A DNA stretch of 64,000 bases, taken from positions 31,476 through 95,475 of the forward strand of contig JALOTL010000013.1 in assembly GCA_025457915.1 (NCBI GenBank). The letters run 5' to 3'. Shown in pieces: positions 8,737 through 15,683 of the stretch. The DNA is from Spirochaetota bacterium (GTDB taxonomy: Bacteria > Spirochaetota > UBA4802 > UBA5550). The notes under the pieces are model-generated. The model searched no databases, had not been told where the DNA came from, and saw only the letters and a list, made by a program, of their open reading frames with translations. The position numbers and the translations under genes are program-made. Position 1 is the stretch's first letter; each line of letters begins with the position of its first letter.

Positions 8737-9267
8737 TCAGAGCGTGATGTTGAACATGTACAGATAGGCTATCATCCGCTCAAGGGACTTCCTGAACCAG
8801 TAAGTGTATTTCTCCGGATCCCTCTTCATGCTCAGTATGAGGCTGACCATGTCGCTCCATTCCCAGCCTTCCACCTCCATGGGGTTCGGGACCGGATCGC
8901 CGTTGAAGATCCCGCTGTAAACATGGACATACTCGTTTTCCTTGAGTCCGTTGCTTAAAGCGGCGCTGTAGGAATAGCTGAAAACCTCCTCGATCGGGCA
9001 GTCGAACCCCATTTCCTCGATAAGCCTCACGTGCGCCGCTTCGTCGATGAAATCCCCCGGGCCCGGGTGGCTGCAGCAGGTATTTGACCAGAGCCCGCCG
9101 GAATGATATTTCGCGCGCGACCTCTTCTGAATGAGCAGCTGCTTCCTGTCGTTGAACACATACACGGAAAACGCCCTGTGCTTCTGCCCGCTCATGTGTA
9201 TCTGCATCTTTTCACCGTAGCCCAGAATTCCGTTGTCCTTGTCGACCAGTATAAGCCTCTTTTCCAT
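8737..9267 (-). CDS. idi: Isopentenyl-diphosphate delta-isomerase, type I
   Basis: Nudix-fold enzyme interconverting isopentenyl and dimethylallyl diphosphate, the two isoprenoid building blocks. Family marks are RAFSVYVFN near residues 31-39, the catalytic-Cys segment WSNTCCSHPGPGD near residues 60-72, and the Nudix-region acidic residues in RLIEEMGF. ENEYVHVYSG and WEWSDM are further type I signatures. The 176-residue length is normal. It lies 4 kb from a polyprenyl-synthase-like gene (13545-14591) that may use isoprenoid donors; a functional link is only a suggestion. Confidence 0.93.
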   Translation of the reverse strand: MEKRLILVDKDNGILGYGEKMQIHMSGQKHRAFSVYVFNDRKQLLIQKRSRAKYHSGGLWSNTCCSHPGPGDFIDEAAHVRLIEEMGFDCPIEEVFSYSYSAALSNGLKENEYVHVYSGIFNGDPVPNPMEVEGWEWSDMVSLILSMKRDPEKYTYWFRKSLERMIAYLYMFNITL

Positions 9268-9298
9268 ATTTAAAACCCCGCGTATAAATGATTCATGA

Positions 9299-9784
9299 TC
9301 AAATCCGGCTCCATGGCGAGAGGTTCATGAAGCAAAGCCTGCGGACTGAAACAGCCAGGTCATCGGGGTCCCATCCCGCGACGGCAGATGAGGAGCTCAT
9401 TATTTTCCCCGGCAGCACCATCAGCCATCTCGACCTCAGGGCGATGACCGGTTTTCCGAGCTTCCTCGCGATGTCCAGCTCCTTGGATATCCAGAATGAA
9501 TTCCTTTCATACATGTCGGATATGACAATCACGCAGTCCGACGAGGATATCTGTGAAATCAGTCTGCCGTACAGCCCCGAAACGCCTTCCCGGTCCCGAT
9601 CCGGCCTGGGGACCGAGCAGTTCCTCCACCTCAGGGACCTCGCGGAATGCAGAATGTCCATCAGCAGGAAATAATCAGGATCATAATCCCATGAATGGCT
9701 GATGAAAATTCCGTACTCGGCCAATCCGCCGAAAAAAGCATGGAATTTAAAATAGCAAAACCGGAACAGCTTCATTAAAGACAC
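9299..9784 (-). CDS. Stand-alone TIR-like domain protein
   Basis: A 161-residue protein resembling the MTH538-type TIR-like domain. The N-terminal strand GIFISHSWDYDPDY (about residues 24-37) matches the TIR beta-A region, and DCVIVISDMYERNSFWISKELDIARKLGKPVIAL matches the beta-D to alpha-E core. Such domains are NADases or scaffolds and occur in defence systems such as Thoeris. The GTG start at 9784 is chosen because ggagagg lies 6 nt before it; an ATG three codons in has none. No Thoeris partner or other effector gene is adjacent, so its role is open. Confidence 0.7.
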   Translation of the reverse strand: MSLMKLFRFCYFKFHAFFGGLAEYGIFISHSWDYDPDYFLLMDILHSARSLRWRNCSVPRPDRDREGVSGLYGRLISQISSSDCVIVISDMYERNSFWISKELDIARKLGKPVIALRSRWLMVLPGKIMSSSSAVAGWDPDDLAVSVRRLCFMNLSPWSRI

Positions 9785-9942
9785 GATTTACCTCTCCACC
9801 GGTGAATCCGGTTTAATTAATTTACAATATCATCAAGAGGCTGAAATCAGGGGTTTGTATTACGGGTTAGCAGGAAAACACGCGGGTCGGCATAGGAAAA
9901 AAGACTATGTATTCCCAATATGGAGCTTTATTAAACGGTTTA

Positions 9943-10602
9943 TCAATTGTTCTTCGCCCATTCAACCGCGAACCTGACGAGATCCGAGTTGTTGTTTAAA
10001 TGGAATTTTCCCCTGATGTGAATCCTGTGCGTGTCTATTGTCTTGATGCTCAGGTTTAATTTTTTAGCTATATCGGCCGTCTTGTATCCCTGCCCGAGAA
10101 GATTGAACACGTCCAGCTCCCTGTCGCTCAATATGCCCAGGGGGCCGCTCTTTTCGTACTTGCTCGTCACGAGCTCCTTCATGAGCTTAAGCAGCGCCGG
10201 ATCGCTCAGATATATGTTCCCCGTGGAGACCCTTCTTATGGCGTCCACGAGGGTGTGCGTCGCTTCCGATTTCATAACGTATCCGTTGGCCCCGGCCCTC
10301 ATGGCCCTTTCCGCATAAATGTCCTCGTCATTCTGGGAAAGGACCAGCACCCTCGTCCTGAAATAATTATCCCTGATGTTCCTGGTAAGCTCAAGTCCGC
10401 TGGTCCCCCTGCCAAGACCTATGTCCACGACCGCAACGTCCGGTTCCAGCCCGCGCATCATCTCGAATGCCTTCTCCGCGTCGTCAGACATCCCCACAAC
10501 GACCATATCCTCCTCCCTCTCGAGAAGGGACTTGAGCCCGTCCAGGACGATCTTGTGGTCGTCCACCAGAAATACGTTTATCCTGTTCAATAAAACGGCC
10601 AT
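9943..10602 (-). CDS. LuxR/NarL-type response regulator (ComA-like)
   Basis: Two-component response regulator of 219 residues. The receiver domain occupies residues 7-125, with acidic pair D14-D15, phospho-acceptor D60 (VVDIGLG) and K111. The C-terminal LuxR-type helix-turn-helix spans about 155-215 (LSDRELDVFNLLGQGYKTADIAKKL, split here by eye, then KTIDTHR). It starts 18 nt after the stop of the HisKA_3 kinase gene, behind a good ribosome binding site (aagggagat), so the two are cotranscribed and almost surely cognate partners. In family and architecture it matches ComA of the Bacillus ComQXPA system, but the NarL family is very large. Confidence 0.93.
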   Translation of the reverse strand: MAVLLNRINVFLVDDHKIVLDGLKSLLEREEDMVVVGMSDDAEKAFEMMRGLEPDVAVVDIGLGRGTSGLELTRNIRDNYFRTRVLVLSQNDEDIYAERAMRAGANGYVMKSEATHTLVDAIRRVSTGNIYLSDPALLKLMKELVTSKYEKSGPLGILSDRELDVFNLLGQGYKTADIAKKLNLSIKTIDTHRIHIRGKFHLNNNSDLVRFAVEWAKNN

Positions 10603-10620
10603 GTTTATCTCCCTTTTATT

Positions 10621-12948
10621 TCATCCCGGTATCACGCAGCGCACCTCCGTGCCCCCGCCCCTTGCCTTTTTTATACTCAGCGAGGCCCCGATCATCCTTG
10701 CCCGGTAATTCATGATCCTGATCCCTATCCCCTTCTTTTCATCCAGCTTCCTCGGGATGCCTATGCCGTCGTCGAATATGCCGAGATGTATGTCGCCCTC
10801 GTTTTTTTTCAGGGTTATGCCTATGTTCTTCGCCCTGGAATGCTTGACCGAGTTGGTCACTGCCTCCTGAATGATGTAATATGCCTGCGCGTACACCAGC
10901 TTGTCGCTGAACTCGATCACGGGGTCAACATCAATTTCAAGATTTATATCGTACCTTTTCTCCAGGAGCCTCTTCAATTCCTTCATCTGCGTGACAAGCC
11001 CGCCCTCGTCGAAATCCACCGTGGCCAGGCTTTTGGCTATGCTCCTCGTGCTCTCTATGGCCCTGTTTATCAGCCGTTCTATCTCGGCCGCCCTCGCCCC
11101 CTCTCCGCCGTTCCCGGTTCCGAGGTCCTTCGCAAGGAGATTTGCCTTCAGCGCTATCCCGAAGAGGTTCTGGGAAAGTCCGTCATGGAGCTCTATGCCG
11201 AGCGAGTTCCTTTCCTTCTCGCTGATGCTGACCATCTCCCTCTCCAGGTTCATCCTCTCCGTCATGTCCATCGAGTAATACACGACGCCGTTCTGCTTTT
11301 TATTAGGGCTGACATAGGGATAAAGCGCTGTCACCATGTACCTGCCGCCTCCGGAAGGAAAATGGAACCACCTCTCGAAAACGACCTCCTGTCCCGACAG
11401 GCATTTTTCAAAGTGCTCCCCGAACTGGGACGAATAGTCCTTTTCGCCGAGGACGTTCCGGACATAGCCTCCAATGATCTCGAGCCGGTCTTTCTTGAAC
11501 GACTTGAGAAAAGCCTCGTTCGCCTCGACGAACCTGCCTCTTCCGTCAATAAAGGCCATGTGGTCGCGGGAGGCGGATACGATGTTCTTGTATATATTAA
11601 GGTTTTCAATGGCCGAGTCCTTTTCCCTGTTGATATCAAGGAGGATCACATTCGACCTTTCGAGATCGCTGTGCACGAGAGCGAACCGGGAGGCAAGTAT
11701 GGAGGCGAAAATGGCGGTCATCAGGAAAAAGCCCTCGAGAAGCACCGGCTCCATGGTGGTTATGTCCAGGAAGCTCAAAAGGCTCATCACGTACGCGATG
11801 CCGAACAGGGCCACCGACAGGAGTATCCTCCTCGAAAACGGCCTTTTCTTTTTTACGGAATCAAAGGCCAGCCACAACGCATAAATTATGGTCAGGGTGG
11901 TTACGAGCATGAAGCCCATGTAGCAGTATTTCTGGTAAAACTTGATGCCCCCCGTGAAAATCATTTCGGTCACGAGGAAGAGGAGCAGGATGGCGTAAAC
12001 CGCTGTAAATGCCGCAAAGGCCCTGTTGGTCCTGATCCCGAGAAATGAAAACATGAAGCAGATGAACATGAGCGGGGCGATCACCGAACAGGCATAGGTC
12101 GCCAGGATGAACGCCAGCTGGCTGTCGGCGATGAAAAGAACAAGGCCCCTGTATCCAAGTATCCACAGGCCGAGTGAAAGGGACAGGATGGAAAAGTAAA
12201 GGTAGTATTTTTCATTCCTCCTCTTCCCGTACATGAAGAGAAAATATATGAAAAGGAAAATGTTGACCGCGGACAGAAAACTGTTCCACATTACGTACAT
12301 GACGCATTTTTCTTTAACGCTGGAACTGTCGCCGAATATTAACGGGTAACCCAGCCCTCCCAGGTAATTGAGGATGCCGGTTCTTATCGCCAGTACGTTC
12401 CTGCCCGGCCTTATCAATGAGGCCGGGATGTAAACAAGAGTCGGTTTTCCGACAATGGGTTCGGAACGACCGCTGGCGTCGAAAGACCTGGTTTCACCGA
12501 GCATACTTCCGTTGAAATAGACCCGGGATCCCCGCCCCTGCCAGGACAGGAACAGCGAATAATCCCTGTCAGGGTTCCGGTCGAACCGGATGTCCCGCCT
12601 GTACCAGGCGTCGCCTTCGTATCCGGAATATTTTTCGGAGCTTGTCCAGGAGTCTCCGGAATAAACCAGATCCCAGTCCGCGTCGGGAAAATCAGGGTCC
12701 GAAAAGTCCGACCTGTCGGACGGGATGAATTTCCATTCCCCGGAGAGGTCCATGACGAAAGGTCCCGGTTTAACGACGACCGCCTTCATATCGGCCGATA
12801 CAGCCATGGATAGGACTGGAATGACAGCCACGACCATGAACAAAAAAACGACCCGGGCCGAAAATCGCGATATCAGCCGGTTGAGGGTGATAAGACAGCG
12901 GCCTGGATCCATCATCAAAACGCCTTTCCGAAAATCAGAGTGTTTCAT
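10621..12948 (-). CDS. Multi-pass HisKA_3 sensor histidine kinase with extracytoplasmic jelly-roll and PAS domain (ComP-like)
   Basis: A 775-residue sensor kinase. Residues 31-52 form an N-terminal membrane or signal segment; 60-205 look like a GH2-type sugar-binding jelly roll (GEWKF, AWYRRDI, VYFNG, RPGRNVLAIR). About 213-430 hold seven membrane helices of the 7TMR-DISM type, followed by a coiled linker and a PAS domain (about 455-565). The HisKA_3 box has phospho-acceptor H588 in ELHDGLSQ, and the HATPase has N-box QEAVTNS (694-700) and DDGIGI (726-731). Partner regulator is 18 nt downstream; the peptide gene lies 223 nt upstream. A second start at 12915 has a better ribosome binding site. 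ComP is of similar class and size, but has no jelly roll. Confidence 0.93.
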   Translation of the reverse strand: MKHSDFRKGVLMMDPGRCLITLNRLISRFSARVVFLFMVVAVIPVLSMAVSADMKAVVVKPGPFVMDLSGEWKFIPSDRSDFSDPDFPDADWDLVYSGDSWTSSEKYSGYEGDAWYRRDIRFDRNPDRDYSLFLSWQGRGSRVYFNGSMLGETRSFDASGRSEPIVGKPTLVYIPASLIRPGRNVLAIRTGILNYLGGLGYPLIFGDSSSVKEKCVMYVMWNSFLSAVNIFLFIYFLFMYGKRRNEKYYLYFSILSLSLGLWILGYRGLVLFIADSQLAFILATYACSVIAPLMFICFMFSFLGIRTNRAFAAFTAVYAILLLFLVTEMIFTGGIKFYQKYCYMGFMLVTTLTIIYALWLAFDSVKKKRPFSRRILLSVALFGIAYVMSLLSFLDITTMEPVLLEGFFLMTAIFASILASRFALVHSDLERSNVILLDINREKDSAIENLNIYKNIVSASRDHMAFIDGRGRFVEANEAFLKSFKKDRLEIIGGYVRNVLGEKDYSSQFGEHFEKCLSGQEVVFERWFHFPSGGGRYMVTALYPYVSPNKKQNGVVYYSMDMTERMNLEREMVSISEKERNSLGIELHDGLSQNLFGIALKANLLAKDLGTGNGGEGARAAEIERLINRAIESTRSIAKSLATVDFDEGGLVTQMKELKRLLEKRYDINLEIDVDPVIEFSDKLVYAQAYYIIQEAVTNSVKHSRAKNIGITLKKNEGDIHLGIFDDGIGIPRKLDEKKGIGIRIMNYRARMIGASLSIKKARGGGTEVRCVIPG

Positions 12949-13140
12949 ATTGTTCCGTCGGCGGTCATCCGAAAGCCGATACTGACGAATAATCTGGATA
13001 TGAAAAACGGCATGTCAATATTAATTAGACGCTGCTGATAAAATAGAAAAAAATAAAACAACCCGTCCCCGATTCAGGACAAAAATCCGGGCCGTGTTCA
13101 TCAGAAATTTATTGATTTCATGCCGTTGATGAATTTACAG

Positions 13141-13168
13141 ATAAACGGCGGAATAATCCGCCGTTTAT
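13141..13168 (-). terminator. Perfect 12-bp hairpin just after the peptide gene
   Basis: Arms 13141-13152 and 13157-13168 are perfectly complementary around a 4-nt loop, starting 3 nt beyond the stop codon of the small peptide gene. There is no T-run on either strand, so it is not a classic intrinsic terminator. It could protect the 3' end of a short peptide mRNA or cause partial termination before the kinase gene, giving more peptide than kinase transcript. Confidence 0.55.
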
Positions 13169-13171
13169 TCA

Positions 13172-13384
13172 TCAATAGGGCCAGGCCGCGGCAACCGCGT
13201 GCAGCTTGAGTTTTCTCCCGTTTTTTAGGATTTTCTCGCATTCTTCAATGCCGACCATGAAGCCTTTTTCGATAAACCACCCTGAAAGCTCCCCGGCGGA
13301 TGATTTTTTCAGCATCCGGCTAAATTCGATCCCGAGGGACCTGTCTGAAGATAAAAAATCCACGAAATCAATGTATCCCACCAT
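13172..13384 (-). CDS. Putative RiPP/pheromone precursor: Nif11/ComX-like leader with C-terminal Trp
   Basis: A 70-residue peptide. The start at 13384 is fixed by a perfect ribosome binding site (ggagg, 6 nt before ATG). Residues 5-55 resemble a Nif11/ComX leader: a helix with FVDFLSSDRSL, a second helix with ELSGWFIEKGF, then VGIEECEKIL. After a basic hinge (NGRKLK, 55-60) comes a short tail LHAVAAAWPY with Trp at position 68, third from the end. ComX precursors have the same plan: about 55 residues, a leader with a GF...ETE...II stretch and a prenylated Trp near the C-terminus. The gene is divergent from a polyprenyl-synthase-like gene and followed by a kinase/regulator pair. Precursor identity is inference, not proven. 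Confidence 0.7.
   Translation of the reverse strand: MVGYIDFVDFLSSDRSLGIEFSRMLKKSSAGELSGWFIEKGFMVGIEECEKILKNGRKLKLHAVAAAWPY
13307..13320 (+). repeat. 14-bp direct repeat, copy 1 (inside peptide gene)
   Basis: The 14-mer TTTCAGCATCCGGC occurs here within the peptide coding region and again, in the same orientation, at 13597-13610. The two copies are 290 bp apart and bracket the divergent control region. No other role is apparent. Confidence 0.6.
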
Positions 13385-13544
13385 TTGAATACCTCCGTTT
13401 TTCTTTTTAAAAATAACCAGTGTTCGTTTTTTTGAAATCAGCAGTATCGCTGATGACCCCCTAATCCTTTTTGGAAGCATACATCGGGATTTTTACCGAT
13501 GCCCGGGAGCAAATTTTCAGCAAATATTGCTTTAAATTTCCCAA
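13385..13544. promoter_or_regulatory. Divergent control region with three short dyads
   Basis: The 160 bp between the peptide gene and the ComQ-like gene must hold both promoters. Three inverted repeats are visible: ATCAGC-n6-GCTGAT at 13437-13454, CATCGG-n8-CCGATG at 13482-13501, and AGCAA-n3-TTGCT at 13519-13531. The first lies about 50-70 bp before the peptide start codon, upstream of an AT-rich -10-like stretch (13411-13416), a position suited to an activator such as the LuxR-type regulator encoded nearby. No strong -35/-10 pair is seen for either gene, which also suggests activator dependence. Site assignment is inference. Confidence 0.5.
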
Positions 13545-14591
13545 ATGGATGATGAGTTTCCCTCTTCCGGTATTATATTTTTAACAGGTGCAAAGCTTTC
13601 AGCATCCGGCGGTAAAATGAAATTTAGAAGGGATAAATATTTTGCGAAATTGAAGAACCTTTCCTTCGGGGCGGTTGAAATATCGGACCGGATGAAATGC
13701 GCGTATAAGCACCTCAATAAATCGCTTCTGTCCCTTTGCAAGGATCTCCCCCTCTCAGTACAGGCCGAGGCCATTAATTTCCTGATGAGCTACGCGAAAA
13801 TTTCCCCGGGCGAGCCTTTTGATTTCTTCAAAAAATATTATATTCCCGCATGGAGCGTGATATGCCATGCCTCCGGCGGCGCCCGGCCCGGCATCGACGG
13901 CAACCCCGAAGCGGCGGACGCGATAAGGGGCCAGGCGATGAGCATGTTCCTTCACTCGCTCGACGACCATGTAAACGACGGCGACATGAGGGCGACGCAT
14001 CTCATTCTTCTCATAAGAAGCGCCGCTTGGTCCGCCCTGTCGGAATGCATCTCAAGGCTCTCGGAAAGCGACGATTCATCGAAGAAAACCGCCGGCGACC
14101 TCATAGACCTTTATTACGAAGGGATATGCAGCTGTGAAGAAACTGACGGGCTGGAGCAATATCTCCGCCTGTTTAAAAAGCAGATGGCCACATGGCTTAT
14201 AATGCCGTTGATCTCCGCCAGAAGGAGCATGGGGGACGGCAGGCTCGAAGACCTCAGGGCCGCGTATGAATCTTTCGGCATGGCCTGGAGGATACTCGAC
14301 GACCTGAACGACCTGGACAGCGATATAATCCATTCCGAGCGTTCGGCGGCCTACCATATACTTCCCGGCGACGGGAAAAAGCTGTGGTCGGGCGCCGCCG
14401 GGGGAAAGGGAAAAAACCTGGACAGGCTGGTGGACATCATGTATGAAAACCAGACCGCCGAGATCCTGGTTTTGAGGGCGGAAAAGGAGCTGGCATCCGC
14501 AGCCGGTCTTGCCGAAAGAATCGGGCTTGGCGGCCTCGCGTCGGAATACGACTCGCTCAGAAGGCCCCTCGCGGAATTCAGGACCGGTTGA
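13545..14591 (+). CDS. Polyprenyl-synthase-fold protein, ComQ-like (putative peptide prenyltransferase)
   Basis: A 348-residue all-helical protein of the trans-isoprenyl diphosphate synthase fold. The first Asp-rich motif is DDHVND (D140, D141, D145), preceded by GGARPG (111-116) in the place of GGKRLRP. Conserved KKQMATWLIMP (211-221) precedes the second Asp-rich motif LDDLND (D252, D253, D256). Overall it is too divergent for a housekeeping FPP/GGPP synthase. ComQ, which prenylates the ComX Trp, has this fold, and the gene is divergent from a Trp-tailed leader peptide. Unlike ComQ it keeps both Asp-rich motifs. No good ribosome binding site marks 13545; ATG 13617 is an alternative. Its stop overlaps the next start. 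Confidence 0.75.
   Translation: MDDEFPSSGIIFLTGAKLSASGGKMKFRRDKYFAKLKNLSFGAVEISDRMKCAYKHLNKSLLSLCKDLPLSVQAEAINFLMSYAKISPGEPFDFFKKYYIPAWSVICHASGGARPGIDGNPEAADAIRGQAMSMFLHSLDDHVNDGDMRATHLILLIRSAAWSALSECISRLSESDDSSKKTAGDLIDLYYEGICSCEETDGLEQYLRLFKKQMATWLIMPLISARRSMGDGRLEDLRAAYESFGMAWRILDDLNDLDSDIIHSERSAAYHILPGDGKKLWSGAAGGKGKNLDRLVDIMYENQTAEILVLRAEKELASAAGLAERIGLGGLASEYDSLRRPLAEFRTG
13597..13610 (+). repeat. 14-bp direct repeat, copy 2 (before alternative ComQ-like start)
   Basis: Second copy of TTTCAGCATCCGGC (first at 13307-13320). It ends 6 nt before the ATG at 13617, which could be the true start of the ComQ-like gene; if so, this copy lies in its 5' leader and could be an operator or RNA element. 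Confidence 0.6.
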
Positions 14592-15607
14592 CGGCAGACC
14601 GAATGCGAAATCTATCCGGTGAAATACTGACGATCGAAGCGACCACGGAATGCAACAGCGCATGCTCCAACTGCTTCGCAAGGGCCGGCATAGCCGCGCC
14701 TTCAAGCATGGGCCTGGAAACCGCGCTTGAAATCGCCGTAGAGGGAAGGGAGATGGGATACGGGCGTCTCCATGTTACCGGCGGCGAACCGCTTCTCTGG
14801 CCGCACCTGAGGGCCCTTCTTTTCAGGGCCGCGAAGATGGGGTACGGCACGGTTTTTTTCAACACGAACGGGTCCCTGGCGGATACAGGCTTCTGCCGCG
14901 GCATGGCGCCCCTCGGCGGTAAAATCATGATGTCGGTAAGCCTGAACGGCGGCGAAAGGATCCACGACGCGATGAGGGGCGACGGATCCTGCAGGGCGGC
15001 CATGGCGGGGATAAGGAACTCGCTGGACTCCGGAACAAGGACCATGATTTTTTCCACGGTGGGAAGGAGGCTCCTCGGCGAGCTGCCCGGGTTCGCCGAC
15101 ATGGTGACGCGGGAATTCTGCGGGATTGAGTCGCTGACCTTCATCCAGATGATCAGGGTGCACGGCGACGCATTCGACGTCAGAAGCGAATTGCTGGGCC
15201 CTGAAGAATTCATCAGGTTCGTCGCGGCCGTTTCCTCGCTTGGCCTTTACGGCCTTCCCGTTTCGATCATGGAAAACCCGCTGGCCAACGCGGTTGCTTC
15301 AAAAATGGGGCTGGGATACATGCCGTCATCGCATTCCCGGGCCAGGCACGGCCGGCTGGCTGTCCTGGCGGACGGAAGCATAACCCTCCACCACTCCTCG
15401 AGAGACCGCCTGGGGACGTACAGGAAGGGGGCGTTGAAAGAAATTATCGCCTCCGTCGTCTACAGGGAAAAGACGGGGCGTTCGAAGGAATGCCTTTCAT
15501 GCAGGCACGGCACGCTTTGCGCCGAACACGGCGTCGCCTGGCACGATGATAAAACAAGGGACATGGTGGACTCGCCCTACTGCATGAGAGTGCTCGACCT
15601 GGTCTGA
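14588..15607 (+). CDS. Radical SAM / SPASM-like peptide-modifying enzyme
   Basis: A 339-residue radical SAM protein. C22-x3-C26-x2-C29 binds the SAM-cleaving 4Fe-4S cluster and GGEP (65-68) is the SAM-binding motif. The C-terminus carries C302-x2-C305-x5-C311 and C332, the arrangement of SPASM/twitch auxiliary clusters found in RiPP maturases such as AlbA, PqqE and anSME. The TTG start overlaps the ComQ-like stop as TTGA, so the two proteins are made together; ATG 14603 is the alternative. It could modify the same peptide (Trp, Tyr or Pro of the tail), which has no counterpart in Bacillus ComQXPA. Substrate is inferred from context only. Confidence 0.82.
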   Translation: MTADRMRNLSGEILTIEATTECNSACSNCFARAGIAAPSSMGLETALEIAVEGREMGYGRLHVTGGEPLLWPHLRALLFRAAKMGYGTVFFNTNGSLADTGFCRGMAPLGGKIMMSVSLNGGERIHDAMRGDGSCRAAMAGIRNSLDSGTRTMIFSTVGRRLLGELPGFADMVTREFCGIESLTFIQMIRVHGDAFDVRSELLGPEEFIRFVAAVSSLGLYGLPVSIMENPLANAVASKMGLGYMPSSHSRARHGRLAVLADGSITLHHSSRDRLGTYRKGALKEIIASVVYREKTGRSKECLSCRHGTLCAEHGVAWHDDKTRDMVDSPYCMRVLDLV

Positions 15608-15683
15608 TTCCGGAAGGCGGGGAAATCAATTCCTGAAATTCCGGGCCGGGACCGATGATTGCAGAGTAAACAAGGGGGAACCG

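Noticed and set aside
10786..12048. 420-codon plus-strand frame
   Set aside because: Antisense of the HisKA_3 kinase gene.
15607..15660. Selenocysteine read-through of the radical SAM stop (TGA)
   Set aside because: The frame continues only about 17 codons to another stop, with no conserved residues.
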